Below are positions 48,501-57,899 of a stretch of 64,000 nucleotides of DNA, piece by piece (position 1 is the stretch's first letter; every line of letters begins with the position of its first letter). The translations under genes and the position numbers were made by a program. The notes under the pieces are model-generated. The model was given only the letters and a program-made list of their open reading frames with translations, was not told the DNA's origin and ran no database searches. This DNA is from Acanthococcus lagerstroemiae (lineage: Eukaryota > Arthropoda > Insecta > Hemiptera > Eriococcidae): positions 44,319,806 through 44,383,805 of the forward strand of contig CM063106.1 of NCBI GenBank assembly GCA_031841125.1, written 5' to 3'.

Positions 48501-48780
48501 GATGCGTTTTACCTCTCAAATCCACATTAGATTTCGACCGAAAAATAAATTATAGTAACTATACGTACTTTTAGCGGCCAAAATATCGCAAATAATATTT
48601 TTGTGGTTGGGAGTTGGGGATGGGGAGGGGGAACCCGTCTGATCCACAAAAAGCTTCGATCAACAAAATAAGAGGTTCGCGGAAAATTATTTATAAAGCC
48701 TGAATATTCGAGAATTGGACTTCCAAAGTTGGGGGCACGGTCGACCCCTCGGCCCCATAAAAGATTCCAATTGAAATACA
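45600..48780. repeat. Minisatellite array, about 105-bp unit, roughly 25-30 diverged copies
   Basis: AAAAATCGAGAATTAGATTT followed by TCGGAGTTGGGGGTGGGGTC, CACCCCTCGGGTCCACAAAA, a GACTTCGATC word and AAAATAAGGGGTTCAC recurs at about 105-bp intervals, for example near 46480, 46590, 46910, 47020, 47315, 47420, 47525, 47690, 47815, 47925, 48030 and 48255. Divergence is high, often 20% or more. Open frames here (for example 47291-47770) are by-products of the repeat. Confidence 0.85.
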
Positions 48781-49094
48781 ATAATGGGGTCACCATTGGC
48801 CTGTAATTTTCAATGTGTCGCCCTTTAAACAGTAAACTTGATGTGAAGTCGAAAAAATACATGTTCTGATTAAAACTGCTTTTTTCTCTCGGATAGTATA
48901 CGACTTTACCTGCAGTGGACACTTCTAAATTTGAAATACTTACATCATATGCATATGAAGGGTACAGGGAAAAAAGGTTCAATGTCACATTTTTTTGAAA
49001 ATGAAGATATGGGCATCGTTGGATTCAGGATGAGGTGTAGAATCATCCTAAGCACTACGATTTTATAATATAGTAAGATTTCTATACATGGGGG

Positions 49095-50982
49095 TATCGC
49101 CCGACATCGTCAAACGGTCACGATACCCCCTGTATTAGGAAGATGGTTTTTTACATAAATGATTGTAAAAATATTGCTTATTTCGCAACGAATTCAGTAT
49201 TTCATTCCATTTAATTCCCGCCCGGAGATGATAACACGGTTTGTTTACTTCCTGGTGGGAATTAAATTGTTTGTTTACTTCCCCGCGGGAATTAAATGGT
49301 CATTTATTCCCGGGTTCTTATCACTGAGTCAAAGAGCCACTTTACTCCCAGAAATGACGTCGGTAAAACCTAAATTCATTTCTCAATATTTTCAAATCGT
49401 ACGACGCACATTATCACATTCTTGTAACGAACTTTCTTCGTTTTCATATTAAATAGTAGTGGAAGAAAACTCGTCATATAGTGGCAAAAAAAAATGCCAC
49501 TCTTCTGACACTCGGGTAACACGCCACTTTATGGCAAAAATAGTCATAAATTGGCAAAAAAATTGCCTCAATCAGTGGCATAAAATTGACACGCTCATTG
49601 AGTGACAATTGATGTAAGCGACCTCTGTATATTTCTATGTGGCCAACTTCAGAACTACTCATTTTGCCACTTCATGGCACTTGTGGCAGTTTTGTGACTG
49701 CCACTGATTTGCCTCTTGCACATCAGGTACCTGACGAAATATACAAAAACTCTCCTAAACAGTTTGGCAGTTTCTCTTCGGTGATTCTGAATAATACCTT
49801 GCGTGAGACAGTCTGGCAAAAATTAGTCCGCTATGTAGGTACTGGGTAGTACGTCTTAAACAGTTTAACTCTCTTTATTCTACTATCCGTTTTGTGTATT
49901 TTGTGTAGTACAGTTCGGCAATATTTAGTAGACTATCATTGCATAAATTCTCCTTTTTGATCGTAATTATTTCTATTATTATTTTTGAATTTACATCAGC
50001 TAAGCTATTTTTAGTAAGAGCTGCCTAGACCTGAATAATTTCTTCTAGTTGTTTCAACGACTCTTACAAGACATCACAAGAAAAATTCATAGATTTGTAC
50101 ATACAATAAATAATAGATTTGAAATTACTATTCAGTTTGACCATTTAAACTTGTCCTTTCCACAGACAATGACAAAAATTTAATAAGATAGGCAGAAACC
50201 ATATCAGTTTCTAATAAGTGGTACAATTGTTTAGGTATGGTGCCTTTTTCTCCGTGTTGAACGTGACACAGTAAAAATGAAATTACAGCAATAGTTGCCT
50301 CTGAAATACCAATTTTCGAATTAAGGTAACCGCGTCCAGGTCCAGTATTAACCTTTTTTTTTGTCATCATATGCACCCGGAAGTATTTCCAAAGTAGAAA
50401 CCTTAGACGTAACGTGAACTTTTATACGTGACTACGTATTTTCATCGGTGCAGACGAGCAAAAAAAATAATATAAAAAAAAAACCACAACAAGCCAACCT
50501 TTAATCAGGTCTAAAAGAGGCCTTTTGAAAAAATTCTTGCCACGGTTCTAACATTGAAAATAGTTCCAAAACCCCTTTAATTTTGATTCTAAAACAATAT
50601 TTCCATTACGGAATTGATTGCTGAAAAATGTAAGCCGTAGCCTGGACTTTGTCAGACGCACATTAATTTACCACGACATGTTGCCGATGTGATGGGTCTC
50701 GCAATACCTTATACTTTACTGGGTCTCGGATTGATACACACTACGTGAACAGCGCCCTCTGGTGTAAAGGTGCGCGAACTATTTCTGTATAATTGAAGGT
50801 ACTCTAGAGACGTTCCGAGGCCCATACGAAAATGCGTATACGTACTGCTTGGAGGGAGGTACCCCAGGAAAACCGGACAACACGGCAAAACGTTCCGAGT
50901 CCCGCTACTGGGTCTCGCAACGTCGAAACGGGTCTCACAAAGATACTGGCGTTTCCAGAAATGGGCTTACCTTTACCGTAGC
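49095..50982 (-). repeat. Right terminal inverted repeat of the 11.7-kb unit
   Basis: Inverse of 39254-40990. It contains repeated GTTTGTTTACTTCCYSGTGG and GGAATTAAAT words (49240-49300) and several GGCAAAAAAATTGCC/GTGGCA motifs (49480-49690) that could be protein-binding repeats. Confidence 0.85.
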
Positions 50983-51005
50983 ACATATATATATATATAT
51001 ATATA

Positions 51006-51137
51006 TTCGTTCAGTATTCAACACAGCACTGCCGTTCAAGGAGAAGGTAACAACGAAAGTTAATATGATATCAGACTCGACAATCAGGGTTGCCATTGGG
51101 GCAACATGAAAAACGAAGTTAGACTAGGGTTACAACA
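51006..51137 (-). mobile_element. Gypsy 3' LTR, part next to the internal region (132 bp)
   Basis: Matches 55481-55612 with three transitions in 132 bp. It begins right after a (TA)n tract and ends ...GGGTTACAACA next to the polypurine tract. Confidence 0.93.
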
Positions 51138-51152
51138 CCCTTCCCCCCTTAG
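51138..51152 (-). promoter_or_regulatory. Polypurine tract of the gypsy element
   Basis: On the minus strand AAGGGGGGAAGGG stands immediately before the 3' LTR start TGTTGTAACCC, the expected second-strand primer site. It overlaps the Gag-Pol stop codon (51149-51151). Confidence 0.85.
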
Positions 51153-54100
51153 GGTGAGAATCGTTCCGGCGGGTGCCGCGTACGGCTCGAATAGCGGGGG
51201 GAAGGTACTAGAGAGGTGGGCCCCGAGACAGCCGGGGTGTCCCCCACGGGGGGAATGATCGATTGCTCCGCACTCTCCGGCGGGGTAGTCGCTGATGATG
51301 ATGGCGGCGGCCGTGGTAGTGGTATTGGTGTGGAAGGTGGCGGTGGTGGGGTTTGATGCTCTGCATTCCTGGTTACTGCTGGCTGGGTTGCAGTATCATT
51401 CCAGTCCGCCTGGATGGTCCCCGTGACCCTTTTGTCTTTTTCGGACCGATCTCGCCGAATCTGTGCCAGGTGTCTTCGATGGGTTTGACCAGACGCATCC
51501 TGGACTTCCGCCATTACTGCTCCGATTTTTCGGACCAATACTCCACGCTCCCAGTTCTTCGGTCCACTGAACACTCGGAACCAAACGTCTTCTTTTTTGG
51601 CAGCGCATGTGTTCAGTTCGTCTTTACTCATTTCGATGTCGCCTCTGAGACTGATCTTTGTACGAATTTCTCGACCCAGCATCAGTTGACATGGACTCTT
51701 CCCCTCTCTTAGAGGTGCTTGACGATATGCTAACAGGAACCGTTGTACTTTTGATTGGATGTGTTCTCTCGGATTTTCTTGGATCGAGATTTTCAAAGCT
51801 CTTTTTAGCGTTTGCACGAATCTTTCTGCTTGCCCGTTTGATTGCGGATGATATGGGGCTGAGTGCATTTGTTTTATTCTGTTTCTTCGGCAAAATTCTC
51901 GGAACTCGGCGCTAGTAAACTGTACGCCGTTGTCGCTCACTAGGATTTGTGGGCAACCAAACCGTGCAAAACATTCGTTCAATTTTTTAATCGTTGCTGC
52001 ACTATTCGTGCCATTTCTCTGTTCAACTGGCATTGCGAAGACTTCTGGCCATTTTGAATATGCGTCGATGACGATGAAAAAATTGTAGCCCATAAATGGC
52101 CCTGCATAATCCATGTGAATGCGTTCCCATGGTTGCGTTGGTGGTTCCCACGGGTGCGATGGTACGTGTACTGCGTTCGCGTTTTGTGCGCAGAAGGAAC
52201 AGTTCTGCACCTGTTGTTCAATGTCCTTGTCCAAACCGGGCCAGTAAACATGGCTGTGGGCGAGACTTTTCATTTTACTGGCGCCTAGATGGCCAATATG
52301 CAGCTCTTGCAAAATCTGGTTTCTAAAATTCCTTGGCACGAACACTCGCACTCCGAACAGAGCACATCCATTTTCAACAGCAAATTCTCTGGCCAATTCC
52401 TCGTACTTCTTTGCGTTACTCGTTGACTTTCCTTGTAGTTGGTTGATGATCGGCGCAATTTCCGGATCTAGTGCAGACTCTTGCGCGAGATCGGTTACCG
52501 TAAAGGGGAGCATTTCAATTTGGTTTATTTGGACAATGCTCGGTTCGTCTGGGCCGGACTCAATAGCTGCTTGAATTGGAAACCGCAAAACAAAATCTGC
52601 GTTGGAGTGCTCATCAGATTTCCGGTATCTGATGTCATAGTTGAAACCCTGTAGAAAAAGTGCGTAGTGCAGGAGCCTAGTTGCACTCAGCGCTGGTTTC
52701 GCAGCATCTTTCGCGAAAATGGATTGTAAGGATTTACAATCGACATACAACGTGAATTTTCGCCCGAACAAGTAGTTAAAAAATCTTTTAACACCCCAGT
52801 AGATCGCCAGACTTTCGCGATCTATCTGGCTATAATTACGTTCTGCTTTTGATAGCGCTCTTGAAGCGAACGCTACAGGTCTTTCTCCATTTTCGTAACG
52901 GTGACTGAGAACTGCTCCAATCGCATATGGGGACGCATCCGTTGCCAGTATCAACTCTTGATTCGGATCAAAATGGCATAATATTTTCTCGGATGCGATC
53001 AGCCTTTTGATTTTGTTAAATGCTGCTTGGCATTTTTCGTCCCAGACGAACTCGACATTTTTCTGCAATAATTTATTAATCGGATGCAAAATGTGACTCA
53101 TGTTTGGACAAAATCTGCTATAAAAAACAACAAGGCCTGTAAAAAATTTTACTTCTGACACATTTCTCGGTGGTGGTGCCTTAAGTATCGCGTCTATTTT
53201 CTCAGACGTTTTGTGAATACCTTTTTCGTCGATCTTATAACCGAAATATTCTAACTCATTTGTCAGAAACTGGCATTTGCTTTTCTTAAGCTTCACATTA
53301 TTTTCTTGACAAATTTCAAAAAATTGCTTGATACTCTTAAAATGTACAAGTGAGTCGGCGCTAGAGATTTTTATATCATCGTAGAAACATCTACATCCGG
53401 AGACAGGCTTAAAAATGACAGGCTTAAAAATCGTTTCTACATATCTTTGCCATTTTGCAGGCGCCGACTGAATGCCATAATTTAAACGAGTTACCTTAAA
53501 TAACCCCTTTGTCGTGTTTACTGTCAGAAGCTTGGCAGTTTTGTCGTCTACTTTCATTCGCATGTACGCTTCTTTTACATCGAATTTTGAATAAAACTTA
53601 CAGGCTCTGAAATCATACAGGATTTCTTCGATGTTTGGTATCGGGTACTCCTCTGGAACTATCGCTTTGTTGACCGTAACGCTGTAGTCGCCCACCAACC
53701 GCACCGCTCCTTCTGGTTTCCGCACTACTACCAACGGCGTCGCCCATTCGGCCGATGTTACCGCCACGTAGATCCCTGCATTAACAAGACGATCAATTTC
53801 ATTAGTTACATTGTCACGAAGGGAATATACTACATTGCGGTGTCTACAAAAAATCGGTTTTGCGTCAGAGCGAATCAAAACATGTTCACAAATATCTTTT
53901 AGTGTCGTATTATCATCAGTAAAAAGGTCATCGAATTCGATTGCGAGTTTATTTAACGCTTTTTCTAGATCAAACGGTACATTTATTTTCTTAACAATTT
54001 CATCGACTACACCGTCGTAAATATCGAAACTTATCGCATACCACCACTCTCTACCGAATACCGTATCGTAATCCTCGTTTACAAGTAATAATCTAAGATC

Positions 54101-55363
54101 TTTAAAAATGTTTGACTTGTATGTAACGTTTACTTTCACGAATCCGATTACAAGAATATAATGACCGGTATAGCTTTGCAAAAGTATTTTACACGATTCC
54201 AAAGTTTTACATAAATTCAATTTTGAAAATTTCTTTTTCGACATAATAGCAAAACGAGATCCACTGTCAGCTTCAAAAACTACCGGTACCTTGTCTAAAT
54301 AAAGTTGGGTAAATACCTTGTCTTTCGGATCTCTGATGGCGTTTACTTTCTCAATTTCGTAGTCGTGAAAATTGTAATCGGTTACCGCTGATAATGGCAC
54401 TGTTTCATAAGGCTCGACGTTATCAATTTGATTCACTTTTGACGGGCTGCTTTTCCTGAGCGCCTCCCTCGATTTTCCACAGGCCACGGCGATGTGTCCA
54501 ATTTTTCCGCACTTGTTACATGCAGCAGATTTATAATAACAATGGTCTGCCTTATGACCACTTCTCGTACAACGATAACAAACATACGGTTCTGTTGATG
54601 TTGACTGTGTCGAAGCTTGCTGCTGTTGATTTCCGCCGCGATAAGGTTGACGATTGTTTCTGCTTGGGTACCTTTTTCTTGTGAATGGTTCGTTGATGCG
54701 ATTCACACCGTTATTCGTCCAGTTTTCCTGTCCATTCCTGAAATGCTGGATTCCATCGATTGCCTGCTCGTCCACTTCTGCCTTTTTGACGACGTCGTCT
54801 AACGTTAATTTGGGTTGCATGAAGTAATACCCTTGAGTTTTGGGATCACGAATACCTGATATAATTTGACTTTTTAGCTCTTCCTTGAGTACTGCTGCGT
54901 CGTTGAAGCTGCAATCGCGACTCAGTCCTTTCAGGGCATTGTAAAAATCTTTGAACGACTCGCTGGCTTGTTGCTTTCGCTGCCTGAAGTTGTGACGAGC
55001 TACATGAGTTAAAGGACATTTTTTGTACTCGTCGTGCAGAAGGTCTTCAATCTCTTTGAAACTTAAATCGGTTGGTTTTTTTGGAATGGCTAGCAAGAGG
55101 AGCTTTTGATAAACTACGGCTCCTACACATGCAATGAAAAATTTGGTTTTTCTCGTTTCGTCGATGTTATTTACCAGGGTGAAGCAGTCGAACCGATCGA
55201 GGTAAGAATCAATTTCCTCGATATCAGGATTATATTCCTGGAACAGGGCGGTGTTTTGCATTTTCGATGTTGACGTAGGTGGCACAGTTACTGACGAAGT
55301 GCTGGCTCCAAAATTTACGGTTGGAGGCACATTACTTTGCACTTCTAAATTATCATTCGTCAT
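51149..55363 (-). CDS. Ty3/gypsy Gag-Pol polyprotein (1404 aa, intact frame)
   Basis: Single uninterrupted frame encoding a retrotransposon polyprotein. Gag occupies roughly residues 1-300, ending in two CCHC zinc knuckles (CYRCTRSGHKADHC, about 262, and CNKCGKIGHIAVAC). The protease motif is ADSGSRFAIM (about 361). RT has VGDYSVTVNK, RLNYGIQSAPAKWQ and a CFYDDIKIS catalytic block (about 659). RNase H has LATDASPYAIGAVLSH (about 803) and ERNYSQIDRESLAIYWGVKR. Integrase has an HHCC finger (HIGHLGASKM...CSFCAQ, about 1035), then the catalytic D, D, E in MDYAGPF, VSDNGVQF and NGQAERF (about 1085, 1139, 1176). A proline-rich tail follows. Gag and Pol are fused without frameshift. Sequence style is that of insect K02A2.6-like/mag-related Ty3/gypsy elements. 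No envelope gene. All catalytic residues are present, so the element may have been active until its 3' LTR was split. Confidence 0.95.
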   Translation of the reverse strand: MTNDNLEVQSNVPPTVNFGASTSSVTVPPTSTSKMQNTALFQEYNPDIEEIDSYLDRFDCFTLVNNIDETRKTKFFIACVGAVVYQKLLLLAIPKKPTDLSFKEIEDLLHDEYKKCPLTHVARHNFRQRKQQASESFKDFYNALKGLSRDCSFNDAAVLKEELKSQIISGIRDPKTQGYYFMQPKLTLDDVVKKAEVDEQAIDGIQHFRNGQENWTNNGVNRINEPFTRKRYPSRNNRQPYRGGNQQQQASTQSTSTEPYVCYRCTRSGHKADHCYYKSAACNKCGKIGHIAVACGKSREALRKSSPSKVNQIDNVEPYETVPLSAVTDYNFHDYEIEKVNAIRDPKDKVFTQLYLDKVPVVFEADSGSRFAIMSKKKFSKLNLCKTLESCKILLQSYTGHYILVIGFVKVNVTYKSNIFKDLRLLLVNEDYDTVFGREWWYAISFDIYDGVVDEIVKKINVPFDLEKALNKLAIEFDDLFTDDNTTLKDICEHVLIRSDAKPIFCRHRNVVYSLRDNVTNEIDRLVNAGIYVAVTSAEWATPLVVVRKPEGAVRLVGDYSVTVNKAIVPEEYPIPNIEEILYDFRACKFYSKFDVKEAYMRMKVDDKTAKLLTVNTTKGLFKVTRLNYGIQSAPAKWQRYVETIFKPVIFKPVSGCRCFYDDIKISSADSLVHFKSIKQFFEICQENNVKLKKSKCQFLTNELEYFGYKIDEKGIHKTSEKIDAILKAPPPRNVSEVKFFTGLVVFYSRFCPNMSHILHPINKLLQKNVEFVWDEKCQAAFNKIKRLIASEKILCHFDPNQELILATDASPYAIGAVLSHRYENGERPVAFASRALSKAERNYSQIDRESLAIYWGVKRFFNYLFGRKFTLYVDCKSLQSIFAKDAAKPALSATRLLHYALFLQGFNYDIRYRKSDEHSNADFVLRFPIQAAIESGPDEPSIVQINQIEMLPFTVTDLAQESALDPEIAPIINQLQGKSTSNAKKYEELAREFAVENGCALFGVRVFVPRNFRNQILQELHIGHLGASKMKSLAHSHVYWPGLDKDIEQQVQNCSFCAQNANAVHVPSHPWEPPTQPWERIHMDYAGPFMGYNFFIVIDAYSKWPEVFAMPVEQRNGTNSAATIKKLNECFARFGCPQILVSDNGVQFTSAEFREFCRRNRIKQMHSAPYHPQSNGQAERFVQTLKRALKISIQENPREHIQSKVQRFLLAYRQAPLREGKSPCQLMLGREIRTKISLRGDIEMSKDELNTCAAKKEDVWFRVFSGPKNWERGVLVRKIGAVMAEVQDASGQTHRRHLAQIRRDRSEKDKRVTGTIQADWNDTATQPAVTRNAEHQTPPPPPSTPIPLPRPPPSSSATTPPESAEQSIIPPVGDTPAVSGPTSLVPSPRYSSRTRHPPERFSP

Positions 55364-55392
55364 TTAAGCACAGAAAACGGCGGGTACTTTCA

Positions 55393-55407
55393 CCAAAATC
55401 GTCGCCA
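55393..55407 (-). promoter_or_regulatory. Putative tRNA primer-binding site
   Basis: On the minus strand TGGCGACGATTTTGG begins four bases after the 5' LTR end (AAATTACA). TGG start and position fit a primer-binding site; the tRNA is not identified. Confidence 0.6.
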
Positions 55408-55411
55408 CTTT

Positions 55412-55612
55412 TGTAATTTCTAGCACTAGCAACACTCAATAAAGCACAACAAGATCACGCAAATCAACTATATATATATATTCGTTCAGTATTCAACACA
55501 GCACTGCCGTTCAAGGAGAAGGTAACAACGAAAGTTAATACGATATCAGACTCGACAATCAGGGTTGCCATTAGGGCAACACGAAAAACGAAGTTAGACT
55601 AGGGTTACAACA
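55412..55612 (-). mobile_element. Gypsy 5' LTR, intact (201 bp)
   Basis: On the minus strand it runs TGTTGTAACCC...GAAATTACA (TG...CA termini) and contains a short TATATATATA tract at 55471-55480. Its two parts match 51006-51137 and 22563-22621. The flank GGGAGTTT (55613-55620) equals the flank at 22555-22562. Confidence 0.95.
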
Positions 55613-55689
55613 GGGAGTTTTGGTATGCGATTAAAGTCGTGCAACTGAGTAATTATGCAGCGGTCTGCCAAACGTAAGTAGCTAAGACT

Positions 55690-56139
55690 GGCCATGTTGA
55701 TAAAATTTCAGTTATTTCTATTGATCCCTGTACAGACATTATTCTATTTGAAGATAATGATCGAGAGTTTCCTTCCATATCACTCATTGATTTTTATAAC
55801 TATTTCGTTTTGAAAACAAGTGTTTTCACAAGTAACCTGTTAAAAGCTTATAAATCGCTTGAGAGTTACAGGTATTTCATTAGCGGTTGGATTCGGAGTC
55901 TTAAGTTTTTTTCATTCAAATTGGGCGATACTATGTTACTCCTCTTTAATGTTGTATATCTTGAAGCTCAGGTTATCGTGTTGATTTTGGGAAACGAATA
56001 CAAATGTATATCTGGTTCCGATGAATTTGAAAAACCTCCTTTAACGCAGCAATACTTCATTGTGAAAGTAATAACTGATGAAAATAAAGATATCTCGTTA
56101 ATTATTCCCGATTCGGGATTTCAATTTACAAGTTGTTGA
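55690..56139 (+). pseudogene. Fragment resembling SWIM zinc-finger/YqaJ-type transposon-associated protein
   Basis: Open plus-strand translation includes FPSISLIDFYNYFVLKTS and LLKAYKSLESYRYFISGWI. The LKAYKSLEAYxxFxxGW pattern is characteristic of invertebrate proteins carrying a SWIM zinc finger and a YqaJ-like nuclease domain. Neither of those domains is in this fragment. It lies next to the gypsy 5' LTR and before the inverted arm at 56145-56186, so it is probably the residue of an older transposon disrupted by the gypsy insertion. Confidence 0.45.
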
Positions 56140-56144
56140 CCTGG

Positions 56145-56186
56145 TTGATAGGAAACACCCCAAGCGAGATAAGAATTGATGTAAAC
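56145..56186. repeat. Right arm of the old element split by the gypsy insertion
   Basis: Inverse of 22388-22429 (TTGATAGGAAACACCCC...GATGTAAAC). Confidence 0.6.
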
Positions 56187-57455
56187 ATTTTCCTCTCGCC
56201 TTCACCCTCTTGGCGAACGGTCACATCCCGAAAGATCTGAAGTTCTTTGTTCCTTTCCTCTTCAACGATCTTCCATCACTCCATCATCAGAGGGTGAGTT
56301 CGAATCTAGATTAAATCGTATTGAATGTGTTAAATTAATGCCGTTAGTCTTGGTTAGTTGCCTTCTTTATCGTCGTTCGTTTTGCTCGTCTGCCATTCGC
56401 TTTCTAGTTTCTACATCAACTGCCCCCTGGAAGCTGGAACATCAGACAAAGACTCGTTTTTGTGATCTTTTTTTCGTTCTTGATACCTGTGATTCAGTCC
56501 GGGCTAAGTACGTTCGTGGCGGTACCATGGTCAATATTTTTCATTTTTGGATTTAATAACCGAAAAGTATCGTGAAAATATGTTACTATTCTGTTATTTT
56601 CCCCCTTAAACCCTTCAAGACTATGTATTTACATACACAATGTACGCCTCCGCCACCGACGACACTGACAGTTCTATTGTGTATAACAATAACGAGCGTG
56701 CAGCTGAGTTAGGCAAGTTCAGCAAATTTATATTTTCTTCATACTCATCAAATATTTGATATAGTCTCTTAATGGCTAATTCGAATTACGGTAGGTGACG
56801 AGAGAAGCTACGTACTGATGTTGGAACTTGGCTTGGGAACTTGGTAGGTAGTATGAACTTCATTTCGAAGTGTTAGTAGTTATCAGTCTGAAACCATAAT
56901 GAGTAATTCGCTATTGGCACTTTAGTCTCGTGATTTGGGTTGAAGAGTGTAACTACGATGTATGAGTAAAGATTATAGTTAACACATAAGTACAATTGAT
57001 CCGCCATTTTGTTTGCAACATAGAAATCATTCTTTCCAATTTCGTGGGAAAATGATCAGTTTTTCCAACTTTTGATTTTATGTTTTGTTTCTATACGAAA
57101 ATTAACCCTAAACATCACTAAAAGTTATGTGATCTACCAGAACAATATTTTAAATTTTCTTACATTCTGTATTTTCAGATTCGTTTATGAAAAATGATGA
57201 AAAGTAATTATCAGAAGTGATAAATAATGATTTTTATGCGCTACTAGACTAAAGTTAAAGCACAGATTCCTAATTTTTAACCAAATTCTAAAAAATTAGT
57301 CGTTTTTGAGATATGGTTGATTTTTAAAATCGCTTTTTGCAAACAAAATGACGGATCATTATATGCAACTATAGGGTCCTAGTATAAGTATTATAATAAT
57401 CATTTTTGCGTATCTGCCTGGTGGGCCTTAATGTAGTGCTGTTCTGGAATTACAG
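56187..57455. other. End of the giant intron, no gene recognised
   Basis: AT-rich sequence up to the STAT acceptor; no repeat or motif supported. Confidence 0.4.
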
Positions 57456-57545
57456 CAACGCTATGAAAGCAATCCAATTGGTTTGTATCGCAGTATCAGG
57501 AATTGTCTGCTGAATGAAATGAATTTAGTTCAACAAACTGAAAGC
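57456..57545 (+). CDS. STAT: STAT, third coding exon (residues 96-125)
   Basis: Acceptor TGGAATTACAG, donor GTGAGT, phase 0 on both sides. Encodes QRYESNPIGLYRSIRNCLLN and EMNLVQQTES, matching the end of the STAT N-domain (YxxxPxxLxRxIRxxLxxExxLV pattern). It is the first coding sequence after the 45-kb intron, and its in-phase join to exon two supports the gene model across it. Confidence 0.95.
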
Positions 57546-57899
57546 GTGAGTATTTTATTAGATTTTTTTTTTCTTTCAGTAATCGTGATGAAATATACTT
57601 AAGTATTTGTTTTTATTTTCTGTATCACCTTTTTCGAGTTCAACGTTTTATGATTTAAAAAAGTTATATGCAAACATTGTGTCATTAGTCGTGACATTTA
57701 TGGACTAAATTCGGAAAGAATTACAATTGCACCGGTTATAATGTTTTTCCATTTTTTTTTCTTTTATTATTTGTATTTTTTCTCTGTTTAAATGACTAGA
57801 ACGCTTCGGTAGCACCAGAGTACTGAATTGTCTTGCGCTTTTTATAATTCTGCTTTCTGATATAGCCGACTCGGCTAATTATTTATGTTTTGTTCTTAG

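Larger units (their letters stand above)
39254..50982. mobile_element. Large inverted-repeat unit, 11.7 kb, 1.7-1.9-kb terminal repeats
   Basis: The left end GCTACGGTAAAGGTAAGCCC and right end GGGCTTACCTTTACCGTAGC are exact inverses. The match continues inward to about 40990 on the left and 49095 on the right. Both outer borders abut TA-rich tracts (39190-39253, 50983-51005). Between the arms are a 105-bp minisatellite, a CACTA-type MITE and an RTE fragment. No transposase, integrase or DNA polymerase gene is recognisable, so it is either non-autonomous or of an unknown class. Confidence 0.8.
12200..57455 (+). other. STAT: STAT giant intron (45,256 bp)
   Basis: Bounded by a GTAAAT donor and a TGGAATTACAG acceptor, phase 0 on both sides. 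The coding sequence continues directly from LFK to QRYESNP, as expected across the N-domain. It contains nearly all the mobile DNA of the window, listed separately, and no other host gene that I can recognise. Confidence 0.85.

Noticed and set aside
48527..48988. 153-codon minus-strand frame
   Set aside because: Half lies in the minisatellite and no motif is recognisable.
22622..51005. Large insert as a Maverick/Polinton or Helitron
   Set aside because: No DNA polymerase B, retroviral-type integrase, ATPase, protease or Rep/helicase motif was seen. The only integrase in the region belongs to the gypsy element outside the insert.
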